Positions 13,373 through 24,896 of a DNA stretch of 64,000 nt are shown one piece after another; position 1 is the first letter of the stretch, and each line of letters starts with the position of its first letter. The notes below the pieces were generated by a model that had not been told where the DNA came from, searched no databases, and saw nothing but the letters and a program-made list of their open reading frames with translations. A program made the translations under genes and the position numbers. Origin of the DNA: Pararge aegeria (lineage: Eukaryota; Arthropoda; Insecta; Lepidoptera; Nymphalidae). Location: contig NC_053182.1 of NCBI RefSeq assembly GCF_905163445.1, positions 8,742,001 to 8,806,000 on the forward strand. Reading direction: 5' to 3'.

Positions 13373-13575
13373 CAGTGGCGTGCATAGAGGGTAACACAGG
13401 GTATGCAAATGATATACAATGAAGAAAATCTCCAGTACGAGTTATAAATACTTAAAAGTAGGCTTTATAGAACTCTTAGAATGCCTGACCTTAAGTATTT
13501 TGTAACTCGCACTGGAGATTTTCTTCATTTTATATTATCTGCGTACCCCGTGCATACCCTCTATGCACGCCACTG
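13373..13575. mobile_element. hAT-type MITE, 203 bp, with 8-bp target duplication
   Basis: Ends are CAGTGGCGTGCATAGAGGGT and its inverse, flanked by a perfect TTCATGAG duplication (13365-13372 and 13576-13583), the hAT signature. Inside, GAAGAAAATCTCCAGTACGA is mirrored by CGCACTGGAGATTTTCTTC, so the element folds back on itself. Non-coding. Confidence 0.92.
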
Positions 13576-14093
13576 TTCATGAGTAACTTTATAACAAGTG
13601 ATTCATTTCCGTCGGGATAGCATAAGTAATTACTGTAAAGTATAATTACAAGGTAAATAATACGAGTTTTACGTTTTTTGTCACACGTTTTTCCATACAA
13701 ACTTTCGTTGCCTATTAATTTCGTTCCTTATGAGTTAATTTGAAAAAACGGTCTTTCCCTACATGGTCCAAAACGTTGGGTTATAGCATTTCGAATATTG
13801 TAGTGTACCTAGTTGTTAGTAGTTTCTCAAATATACTCTATAGCTTTAATAATACAGAAGCACATAGTTATGGTTTCCCGTATGCAACCCATGCGTTGTT
13901 GCCTATCCGGTTATCGACTTAGACCAGCCTTGCGAAACAACCTGAATCATTTGATATTTGCAGCCAGGCCGTGACCTAGTTCACAAAATGCTTTAACGTA
14001 TAAAACCCATTAAAGTATTGCAGGCCGTGCAAAATTATAAGAGAACTAACTTCCCATTACTTCTTAGTTTTCCATTGCACTGTCTACGTTCGA

Positions 14094-14142
14094 GCGTCTT
14101 GGGGACCCCTTATTAATAAACGTCTAGTATTTTGTAAACCTA
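14094..14142 (+). repeat. Short interspersed repeat, copy 2
   Basis: Homologous to 11220-11292 (CTTATTAATAAACGTCTAGT then TATTTTGTAAACC). Confidence 0.5.
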
Positions 14143-16029
14143 CTTCAACAAATAAGAGGAGATTCTCATTTCCAATTAAAATGTAGAAAATTACTAGGTG
14201 TTTTCCTTGTTACTACATAAAAGGGAACGTATACAAAGTATATACTTTTACTAGAGAACGGCGAAACCGGATGCTTCATGATTTAAGTGATGCCTAGTAC
14301 TAGAAAAAAAACGTTTCGCCAACTTTTAGGTGTTAACCAACGACGTTAAGCGTCCTCTAATGTTACGACACCGATGCGGCGGTGCGCAATGTTTACAACA
14401 CTTAACTAACAAATAAAAAATAGAAATTCGGTTTTTTTGATTTTAAAACGTAAAAAATCTGTACAAAATTATTAGTTATGACACTTTCTTGCCTTCATGT
14501 TCAATAGAACTGCCTCGCCTCTAATATGTTAAAGTCAGTCGGATTAGCGTTTTCAAACTGCCTTAAATAGGCATAAGGATTTGATTACTCTAAACTATAG
14601 GAGATGGATCATGGGTAGTCTAAATTCAATTTTGCTAACCAAAATCCGGCGTGACATTAACCGCCACCTACTTTTTAATGATACTATAGTCTCTACTCTA
14701 CTCGGTACTATAGTAAAAAAAGTTTATGTATTTTAATGTCCTTCCCATTTTTACCATGCGATCAATATAAGCGAAGTGATTGCTTTACAATTTTTGCTTT
14801 TTTCAAAGCATCTAGAATTTTAAAGTACTATGACAAGCCAAATTAAGCAATGACCAACAATAAGTGGATAACAAACAATAGTTATGCCATCGTAAAATAA
14901 ACCGCAGATTTGAAAATATTCGCAGATCATTTAATTTCTGGTCAGTTTTTAATAAAATAAAAAGCCTTTAATTGAAGTAACCCTAGGGCTAGATGGAATG
15001 CAGGTGTGTCAATTTGCATAACTTTTGTAGTTTAGCCAAGTATAAAAGTGAAAAATTATTTGATTGGCTGCTCAGTTTTTTATTTGCATGATTAGCTCAT
15101 AGCTTCTTCAAGCAAATAGAAATGAGAGGGGTGTGTGTGATTAACACGAACTGAAACAAATATTCAAGCATTAATGTACTTGATGTAATTTAAACAATAC
15201 GAATTATTAAAATGGCGTCGACCGACTCAGGCAATACGAAACGACGCGTACCTGACTAATGTGCATAACAGTCGAAGGGTCTAAACCGTTTTCAGAATAA
15301 GGTACATAAAACCCTATTTAATATATTAACCTTAATATAAAAAAATCAGCTTCCGTATAATTCTGTTAATCGAAACCTAAAGTCGATGGTATTTTTTAAA
15401 TTATTACACAGCGATGCCTTTCCAAATTAGTTTTTTTAAATACTTTTTATGCTTAAGCTCCCATGAGGAAATGGCTCCCAAAAATGTATTTCGTATTAAA
15501 ATCACGGAGCGTTTAATATACGAGAGACTAATCTAGAGTCGTTTTATAATTAGTTATTGTTGTACAACATTGTTGTAGTAGAGTGTAGGATTAAACGAAA
15601 CAGTACACAAAATTATTTATTTTTCATACAGTGTACTCATATTATATCAAGACCCAAACATCTAATTACTACAAATGCTAGTGACATCATGGTGCGCACT
15701 GCTGATTTAATTCTCGTGACAGTGTTCTGATGAAGGTAGTGGTGCATACCTACTTTAGAAATGTAGATAATGGACAGTGTTTATTTAAATTCTTTATTAC
15801 CTTATGTTATTACGACGCTCAATTTCTTAAAAATATGCCATCTAATTCACCAAACAGTGATTTGAAACAGAAGGAAGCAGAATACATTAACCTTACCATA
15901 AACTCGTGAAACGTTAGAATAAATAAACATATTTTGAGCTAGTCCACTTTTTTACCAGAAAATTTGTTCACAAAAACATATTAGATATTCGACTAAGATA
16001 TGACAGCCGAAGGGTCCGTTGGGATGAAC

Positions 16030-16150
16030 TGTAAAACAAGGATCGCTTAGGATGCGCGCGCGCATTGCGCGGCGCGGCGATCAGATATCAACTGCTGGTG
16101 TAATCGTACGTAGGACGGGTGCTGCCCGCCGACCACGACGTTTGACCTTA
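16030..16150. other. GC-rich patch
   Basis: Contains GATGCGCGCGCGCATTGCGC and further CG-rich sequence in an AT-rich background. No ORF or known site was identified. Confidence 0.3.
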
Positions 16151-17994
16151 TTTAATTAGTTCGTTCGTTTTTACTCTTCGAACGTAACACGGCATATTAA
16201 AATGTGTACCGCCTAAATTACTGTCGCCATCTTTATGATTACGACAATTTACCCAAGAACAACAGATGAGCCGGATGAATTTTATTCATAATTATTCTGA
16301 AAGGAATTTGAGATTAAAATTCTCAAGCTCAATCAATTGTTCGGTCTGTCTGGTTCATCAGCTTATGTTCATTATTTTTAACTATATTCGCTGTTTTCTA
16401 GGTAGATAAAATGGTTCATTTTTTCCCAAGTTTTTATATAGGATAGTAAGGCACTACCTCCACGAACGATTGAATCGCAGTGGTAAATCTGACGTGCGGA
16501 TGAAATCTAAGATGCCCATAAGCTACTAATTTCCACATGGCGATATAGGTGACTAAACGAATTCAGTGATTCAAAGTCTCGCCGCTATTTCACTGCGTTT
16601 CCACAGCGTGAAGCGGCTTCAGCTCGCCACGTGTCCGCTGAGTGACGTAACGCGCACTCCGCTTCGCCCCAAACTGAGCAATGCCCAGTAAAACTTTGCG
16701 CAAAGTATTGTACAACGAGACGATCTATAACAAGTATATGGTAACATTATAATAGTGTCATCCGACGATATGGTTGTATAGTTATTGCGATATGGAGGAG
16801 TTCAAACTTCGATATTTTTATCTACCGGTACCGGCCACCGCAACTGGATTGACGGAATTATATGTTATTAATCGCTCTATACGATTTTATCAAATTTATT
16901 ACTGTTAAAAAAACCTTTATAGGTATTTTATTTCAAACTATGCAAGTTTAGTACCATAGGACTTTCATACAACCCAAGTCCCAACAGTCTCAACCCCCAT
17001 TTCATCCATTTGGGGTTAGTAGCCTTTATTACTCCCTGTGTGGTGCTCCATCCGTCGTTAAATTTCCTGTCAAAATCGCTCCTGTAATTTTTCTCCAGCG
17101 GATTATGAGGAACAAAAAAACAAACAAAATTTTATTTAGTTTTTTTAGTCATGTCACATGTCACATGTTTTAAAGTAAGGAAAACTGTTATTTAGCTATA
17201 TTTTTATAGATAGAAAACTTTATAACAAGCAGTGGTATAATAAGAACATTGTATGCATAAAACTACAGTGTAAGCTTGTTGATCTCTACGTTCTCTAACT
17301 CCTAACAACTAAAGCAGCTACACGCACGCTGCCAGGGCTATTTATATTCAAAGTTCAACCACCTCAAAGCTAGCAAATTTCTGCAACCAAAATTACGAAT
17401 ACCTAATAATTTGGTCATCACAACTATGTTCAAGCGAACTTTACGACGAGGCACTAAAATTTTGTTGCATTGTTGTTGAGGTTTATTCCAATGATTTTCG
17501 TTTCAAAATTATAAGACCAAAACAATTCTCGGCAGGAGATCTGGATCTTAACCCCGCGTGGGGGTTCGTAAACTTCGTTTGTATAAGTTAAACAGAGTCT
17601 GCCTTTTATAAAACTTTCCGGTACCTAATCTAGTTTAAAAGTTAACGAATTCAGCATAAAATAGACGAATGTTTAGCTACAAACCTAAGAAGGGTAAGTT
17701 AGGACAAATAGAATTAGAATACAAATAGAGTTTCTTTATGGTTTATAAAAATTAAATTATTGTTAATCCATTCACTTTAACCGTTTTTTTCACAGCTCCT
17801 ATAGTGCTAAGTACTTACTTTGATAGATTTAAACACGTTATAAAAAGCAAAAATTAAAGTCTTAACCTGCTCGACCCGCTCAGTCCAGTTACGAGTACGT
17901 GCACATTCCAGGTAGATTGCAGTCAAGGGCTAACTAGTAGGAGTAGAATAAAAAGAAACTTGAACATTTTTCCATATATACTTGGTTCAACGGG

Positions 17995-18190
17995 ATCACT
18001 ACCATTCGCGCCTCTAACTTTTCGGAGATATGCATTCGAAGCAATTAAGAATCACTTACTTTAACGGAATGAAATCATCGTGGGGAAACTGGCATGCCTG
18101 AGAGTTATCCAATGTTCCCGAAAGCGTATGAATTCTATCAATCCACACATGAGCAGCGTAGTGGACTACGGCCTAAACCGTTCTCATTCT
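17995..18190 (+). repeat. SINE family 2 copy
   Basis: Shows CGCGCCTCTAACTTTTCGGA, GCATGCCTGAGAGTTATCCA and CAGCGTAGTGGACTACGGCC, in family order. It is followed by the ATTAAGCTTAAT repeat shared with 2041-2104 and lies just before the first mib1 exon. Confidence 0.65.
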
Positions 18191-18402
18191 ATTGGATAAA
18201 AAATTGGGTAGAAGCAGGCGTTACTTTGCGGAAATCCATGATATATTATGAAAAATTAAGCTTAATTTGCTATACTCCGCGATAAGCAGGAGAATCTGCA
18301 TGGTGTAATTTATAATTTCTTCAATCCTCATACTCCACACCAAACAGATCTTCGGCAATTTAATAATGGTGATGATGATATAAATGTACCTATCTCTTAC
18401 AG

Positions 18403-21400
18403 TGCAATGAAAATTATGCTGGGCAAACTACCGCGGCCGTGGATAGTAGACGACGCAAAGGATGACGGGTACACGGCTCTGCACTTAGCGGCATTTAACA
18501 ACCACGCGGAGGTCGCTGAGTTGCTGGTCCGCGGGGGAGCGCGGCCCGCCCTCCAAAACGCTAACCTACAAACGGCTCTGCATCTCGCCGTCGAGCGGCA
18601 ACACACACAAATAGTGCGCCTGCTCATTGCACATGGGGCGAATCTCAACATTTGTGACAAGGTTTGTTTTTTTTTGTTTTTTGTACATCGCCCACTATTG
18701 TTTCTGATTTTTTAAATCCTTTGATTAAAAGTAACCTTTAATCGGTCTCTACAAATCAAGCTACCAATTATGTATAACCTGTACGTTAATCCCATCGGAA
18801 TGGTTTCCGGTTGCTTTTTCGTAATAAGAAGTATTCTGTATCCTTCTCCAAGATGCCAGTTATCTCTGCAATGTGCATGCAGTGTGTAAATTTCATCTAG
18901 ATAGGTGCGGCGGTTGAACAGAGATAACAAAACAACAACCGACCTTCCGGCTTAGAAAAATATTATTATTGATAATACATTCGTCACTCGAATTCGATTC
19001 GTCAATGTAATTTGAACTGAAAAAAAATTTGACCTAAAAAAACCGACTTTGTTATACAACTAAAAAGCAAGGAGAAAATAGAAGTTATCATATACTTCGT
19101 ATACCTTTTTATATAGTAGCAAGGAAAATACCAGTAATTTTCCACATTTTGCTTGGCACCGACTTAAAAATGATGTAGAAAATATTTTTTACTTGCTTTG
19201 TAGTTTTATAACAATTTTTTTTTTTGTTTAATTTTTTTTTGTGTATTTTTGCAATCATATCTAAGTTATAATAGTAGCTGGGGCCGAAGCTGGGTTAATT
19301 CTTAGGGAGTTCTCCCTGAACTTCACCATCAGCTCCTTCATTATGACGACCATAAATTGCTTACCTACTATATACTATATAACCAACCAGTGTAAAACTT
19401 ATTATTGTGTAGTTACGGCAAAATACTGCTTTTCGATAGCAAATGTTACTTTAAAAAATACTGAAATCGCTATAGCTGTCCCTATAATATTTGAAAAGTT
19501 CCGTCAATTTCTCCAAGACCTCTTCAACAGATCCCGACCTGGAGAAATATAGGGTATATTTCTAATTAACCAAAAATTAATTTTTCTAAAAATTAATTAA
19601 GTTTATAAATAACAGATTTCTAAGTATTAACACACATAAAAAAACAACTACAACCGAATTGAGAACTTTTTAAAGTCGGTTTGTTAACCGTTTCAAAGGT
19701 CAAATATCTTTCAACATAACTTTTCAATGTTTACTGTGAATTTTTTGTGTGTTTGTGTGTGTGTATGTGTTAGAAGAGATCCGTAGAGTAACCAGCGTTA
19801 CCGACATAGTTCCGCGAAGATGCAGTGGTCAGGGCTCAACGCATCGTTCCCGAGGACACCAAAGACCCCACATCAGTAAACGCAGCGTCGGTATACCCCA
19901 TACCATCAAACTAGTATAAAACAGCGGCCGGATGCAAGCAGCCCACCGAGACCATGAATTTTTGAAGTTCCTACAAAAGACCTGTGTGGGCATCTGTGGC
20001 TTAGTTGGCAAAACATTCAGGCCGCGATTGCCGGAGAGTTGCCTCCTGCCGAATTTCTTTTTATGCATCTTAAAAAATACCTATGCAGGCGCAAATCGGT
20101 TGATTTAATTTTGAATATCTGTATTTGGATTCCAGGATGGCGATACACCGCTACATGAAGCACTGAGGCATCACACACTTCAGCAACTACGGCGTCTGCA
20201 AGACGCCCGCGACGCTTCGTTGCTGAGCGGCATAGCCCACGCACACGACAAGAAGTCCTCCGCCTCTATCGCTTGCTTCCTTGCCGCGAACGGAGCCGAT
20301 CTCACCATTAAAAATAAGAAAGGTACAATTTGTACTTTCACCTGTACTAACTGGGTCATCCTCAGTTATTTATGTCCGTCTACCTAGGCGGGCTGCCTTT
20401 TTCTTATGAGTTAGGAATTAAGAGCTTTGACTACCCAAAGCTGCTTCAATGTGATAAGACAAGATTTATGAATTGCTAGTTATAATAAATAGGACCACCA
20501 GCTAAATTTTCTCTTCGAAGCATGGGGTGGACAACGCCAATTTTGAAATCTGGGCTGGTGCTGAGAATATCTAAACAGAAAAATCCTCTATTTACCAGTT
20601 GGTGGGACTCAATGTAGTTAGCGCGCTTTGAAATCAGCCGCAGCGCACCGGTTCCCTTTATTTGGAGGATTCAAATGACTAATATCTACTTACTATTCTG
20701 ATTTCCGTCGTTTAATTATTGTAATTAACGTAAACATTTGAAATAAATAGCTGAGGGTCATAATGGTTTAATAATATACCTTTTATTTATTAATTCCCAA
20801 AATAGCCTGTTGCGATACTAGACACCTTGACTAATTGTACATTCGAAATAATGTTTTTATAATAATCTCTCTTTTTTTATTCCAGGTCAGACACCGCTGG
20901 ACCTGTGTCCAGATCCAAACCTTCGTAAGACGCTGACAACATGCCGCAAAGAAGGCACGGGAGTGCCGAGTGAAGGGACACCGGAAAGTGAGACTGGGTC
21001 AATTACTGTCGCCAGCACCAACATTGCCACACCTCCCGAAGCCCCCGTAGAAGCGCCACCAGGCGACCCTACGGCTGACGAATGCCTCGTGTGCTCCGAC
21101 GCCAAGCGAGACACGCTCTTCCGCCCCTGTGGACACATTTGCTGCTGCAATGTCTGTGCTGCCAGGGTAAGAAAGTTCACGCGCTGTTATTATCAAGAGC
21201 ATAGATAATAGAACATGTGTAAGAGTATCATTATGATCCTATAACAGTCCACTGCTGGAGAGGCGTCTCCTGTTTATGGGTTGGTGGATCCCAGGGCACA
21301 TCCGTCCAAGATACTACCACATCTGGATCCGTGAGTTTGGATTGGAACAGAATTGAACGGGAATCAGATACGCGAGGATTCCGGGATCCAAATTCTAGAT

Positions 21401-24400
21401 AAATTGATACTTAGTTAGTTACAAACATAATATTTAATCACAATGTACAAATAATCGATTGCCCTAACATAGTGTTGCCTATTGTTATTTTTATTTGTGA
21501 TCGCAGTAGATAAAGATCGATCTGCTGCCCGTTCTTTTGTATTATTCCACTACAAGTTAGCCCTTGACTGTATCTCACCTGATGCAGTCTAAGATGGTAA
21601 CGGGCTAAACTGGTAGTATGCCACATACTGGGGTATGACAGTTATTTTAAACCCATACTCGATTTCTACGCGACATCGTACCGGAACGCTTGGCGGCACG
21701 TCTTTGTGGGTAGGGTAGTAAGTAGGCACTGATGAAGCCTCCCACCAGACCAGAACAGATAAAATTCATAAAATAAGAATTGCCTCTGGCTAAGATTCTA
21801 AGACCTCTAGACTTATAAATTTTGATATTCCTTAACCCCGTTGAATTTAAATAGGTGAAGAAATGCCTGGTGTGTCGCGCTTGCGTTACATCGCGGCAAC
21901 GCGTTGGCGAGTGCGTTGTGTGTTCGGAGGCTCCCGCCACTGTAGTGTTCCGGCCGTGCGGCGACGTGTGCGCATGCGCTTCGTGCGCACCGCTTATGCG
22001 CAAGTGCGTTGAGTGCCGCACACCGCTGCAGCCGCCGCCTGCCGCACCCGCTCCCGCCTCCGTACCCGCAGCCGCCAACGCAAACGCAACTGCAACTGCT
22101 ATCGCGACAACTTCTTACGCACCGCCCGCACAAGTCGCACAAATGCACTCCGCCCTCCAGAAACACGACGGTAAGATGAGTGAGATGAGGTTGATATTTA
22201 TCTTATTATGTTTAACGGTTAAATTAAATTAGATACACCGGACATGTGCTGGATTAACACATAGGTAACTCTAGCTTAAAAACATAATATTTTAATATTG
22301 AGAAACCTATATTGTCGAGCTAATGAAAAAGGCGAATCTTTGTCATTTTGCTGTAACTCATTTTTTTCTCTGGTCCTTTACCTAAAATATTCCTAATCCT
22401 AAGGTTGCCTGGAAGAGATCGCTACTAAGCGATAATGCCGCCCTTTGTATCCTTCTTTTTAAGTTTATTTTTGTTGTGTCTATTGTTTTTTTTTTCCTAT
22501 TTGTGGTGTACAAATAAAGTAAAGTGTAGTATTAATAAAAATAAATAAATAAATAAAATAGGAGCTTTACCTTCTTACTTAGACTAGTTCTTTTCGGACA
22601 TCAAACACGGAAAGTTGTGGAAAAAATTTGTAAGATAAGTAGGTGGAGCTCCTATTGCATATGCTGGACAGGTGTGCAGCTCAGTATTAGCAAAACGTCA
22701 AAAAATCACAAAGTTTTTATTGGCGCTGCAGAAAAGAACCGATTACCCATTACTTAGTCCGCGTACGGCGTAGTATCGGTTTTTTGGTTTCCCTCGTTAC
22801 AGAGTAGGTAGTTTCCGAAGATCTCTGTCTAGCTAAAACCAAATGTTTCTCCCAACTCGATTCAGTCTTACTGCTTTCAAAAAGTAACTTGGATTGGTAC
22901 TTTGTTAAGTTCTCTATGTCAGTCAGCTTTTCCGAAGATAAGCCTGGACATCAAACTGGCAAAAAAAAAAATAACTTGATTTGTTTATATCCTGTCGAGG
23001 AACCTTTTTATTAATGAATCTTTAATAATGTTTTGGTTTAAAGTTGCTTGATGCTTTGGACTGTCACATAGACAGCACAGAATACTAAGTAAAAAAAGCA
23101 CCTTATATCGATCAATAAGTCAGAAGTGTCATATTTAAAAAAAATCTATGGTTGTATCTCTGGATAATTGGTTAAGATTTATAATGGCTTGTACGTTCTT
23201 CTTAGGGTAGTACTCTAACTCTGCGACAGAAGATATCACCGTTGCATAACATAGAAATAAACACTATTGTATTTCAGATATATAAGAGGGGCATTTTATG
23301 TTCAACGTTAAAAAAATCTCTGTTTATATGAGACTAGCTGTTGTCGTTCTTCGTCTGCGTTAATAACCGTTTTTTCAAATACTTTTGGAACTGTTTGTTT
23401 TCCTGAGATAAAATGAAGTTACTCTCCGTGCTTTCAACTAACTCTATGCCAAAAATCGAATTGATTGGTTATAGCGTGATGAGAGGACAATCAAACAACC
23501 ACACTTTCGCAATCATGCAGGAGGCGGCGAGGGTAGCAGCAATCTGGCGCAGGTGCAGGTGAACAAGGGCCAGCCCGCACCCGCGCCCGCCGCGCCGCAC
23601 TTCATGAACAATGGCTCGCGCTCGGCACCCGCGCCCGCGCTACCCGCACCTCCCGCACCCCCCGCGCCGCCCGCACCGCCCGCGCCCCCCGCCCTGCCCG
23701 CACCGCCAGCAGCCGACGTTCAGAAACTGCAACAGCAACTACAGGACATCAAGGAACAGGTAGGAGAAATTAAATTACTCTACAAACAATACCCTGGAGG
23801 CTAGGAGGTGGTGATAGCTTTATGGGTAATGATTCGGCTTCCCTTTCTTTGGCGTCCCACACTAATTAGCTTTTACTTTTTGAAGTGTATCAAAAAAATG
23901 ATTATAACTTAATACAACGGTGAAGGAGAACATCGTGAATAAAATCCGCATGCCTGGTTATGCTCTCAAGGGTGTGTGAAGTCTACCAGTCTGTACTTGG
24001 TAGATTTCGCACTTCCTACCTCGCCTCGAACACGAGGTGTCCGTAGAAGCTAGAGGGTCACACTCAAGCGAGGGGTAGATACCTATAGTTTATTAATCAG
24101 AACTGTAGTTGATAATATCGGGCAAAACACTATACTACATTGTTCGGGCGTGATGCACAATGTCCTGTTATCCTGATTCAAAATTATGAGTCACCTAATC
24201 CACCCTCCTCCTTCTAATAATGTCCCACAGCTGGGAAGAAGCCTACTCTTTTTGCCAATTCTGAGCCAACATCGCAACACCAAGTCATCACTGTGATAGT
24301 GTGAAGAAGAGATACAGTAGTTCGACGTCTTTGATCTCGTTGTAAATGCCGACATCGTCTAGATAGCGTCATGACCTTGGAAACCTAACTACGGAATCAA

Positions 24401-24624
24401 ATACGAGTAAATCCAATTTGATTCATCAGCAATCTACTCTGTGGTTAAATGCTCCGGATAACAAGCGTTTTTTTTGTTTGCAGACGATGTGCCCCATCTG
24501 CCTGGACCGACTGAAGAACATGATCTTTCTGTGCGGACACGGCATGTGCCAAATGTGCGGCGACCGCATCACTGTCTGCCCCATCTGCCGCAAGCAAGTC
24601 GAGAAACGTATTCTTCTCTATTAG
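18403..24624 (+). CDS. mib1: E3 ubiquitin-protein ligase mind bomb 1, C-terminal six exons (5' part not found)
   Basis: Mind bomb 1 ubiquitinates Delta/Serrate-type Notch ligands in the signal-sending cell and so drives ligand endocytosis; that role is family knowledge. Exons read here: 18403-18661, 20136-20322, 20886-21166, 21855-22170, 23521-23759, 24484-24624, all with GT-AG borders and matching phases. The first two encode ankyrin repeats (GYTALHLAAFNNHAEVAELL, QTALHLAVERQHTQIVRLL, GDTPLHEALRHH). Exon 3 carries RING 1 (ECLVCSD..PCGHICCCNVC) completed by exon 4, which then carries RING 2 (ECVVCSE..PCGDVCACASC). Exon 5 has a Pro/Ala-rich linker and a coiled stretch (ADVQKLQQQLQDIKEQ). Exon 6 has RING 3 (CPICLDR..CGHGMCQMC..CPICRK) and the typical end VEKRILLY. 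RING 2 has Asp at the usual His ligand. The first exon starts in phase 2, so the Mib/HERC2, ZZ and Mib-repeat exons must lie upstream, but I found none in 1-18,402. The exons are much more GC-rich than their introns. Confidence 0.93.
19036..19682. mobile_element. Probable MITE in mib1 intron (AAACCGACTT ends)
   Basis: The left end AAAAAAACCGACTTTGTTA mirrors the right end TTTAAAGTCGGTTT, about 645 bp apart and non-coding. The right end carries AACCGAATTGAGAAC, a motif I associate with abundant lepidopteran MITEs. No clear target duplication. Confidence 0.5.
21515..21722 (-). repeat. SINE family 3 copy in mib1 intron
   Basis: On the minus strand: ACCCACAAAGACGTGCCGCC, GCGTTCCGGTACGATGTCGC, AACTGTCATACCCCAG and CCGTTACCATCTTAGACTGC, then AGTCAAGGGCTAACTTGTAG. 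Head (A/B box) missing. Confidence 0.65.
22400..22560 (+). repeat. LINE 3' UTR remnant with AAAT tail
   Basis: CTAAGGTTGCCTGGAAGAGA, CTACTAAGCGATAATGCCGC, then GTGTACAAATAAAGT and a run of AAAT units. Same family as the minus-strand piece at 56665-56845. Confidence 0.65.
23331..23511 (+). repeat. Interspersed repeat family X copy abutting mib1 exon 5
   Basis: Contains GACTAGCTGTTGTCGTTCTT, TTACTCTCCGTGCTTTCAAC, CTCTATGCCAAAAATCGAAT and the family's terminal CACACTTTCGCA, which ends about 10 bp before the exon 5 splice acceptor. Confidence 0.75.
23915..24010 (+). repeat. SINE family 2 fragment
   Basis: CAACGGTGAAGGAGAACATC and CTCAAGGGTGTGTGAAGTCT match the body of the family. Confidence 0.6.
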
Positions 24625-24890
24625 CAATAGATCTCTATACACTGACCTCTGTTATTATCACTGGACAGGATGCTGTCACTTTGATTTTGTCTCGAAATGA
24701 TTGACGCTGTTTTGACTCTGTGAAGGAGACGCTGTAATACGAGTGTCCGCGGAACTAAATTCTGAATTACAAACTCAATATTCCAGGGTCACAAATCTGC
24801 TTTTACCATTATTGTGTGACAGTGGTAGGTCAATGACGAATAGAAGTAACTAAATTAAATGAGAAAAGTTCATTAATTTAACAACTTGAC

Positions 24891-24896
24891 AATAAA
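24891..24896 (+). terminator. Candidate poly(A) signal of mib1
   Basis: AATAAA lies 267 bp after the mib1 stop codon and is the first canonical hexamer downstream. The 3' UTR assignment is inferred only from spacing. Confidence 0.45.

Larger units (their letters stand above)
1..18402. other. Gene-free region left of mib1
   Basis: I looked for mib1 upstream exons (Mib/HERC2, ZZ, more ankyrin) and for other genes and found none. Contents that could be identified are listed separately: SINE, hAT-MITE, mariner and hairpin pieces. The remainder is AT-rich unique-looking sequence. It may be a long mib1 intron or an intergenic region. Confidence 0.5.

Noticed and set aside
13740..13922. 60-codon frame with hydrophobic stretch
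   Set aside because: Low-complexity, no family resemblance, no exon signals.
21647..22166. Antisense frames of 117 and 143 codons
   Set aside because: They are the complement of mib1 exon 4 (RING 2) and reflect its high GC content.
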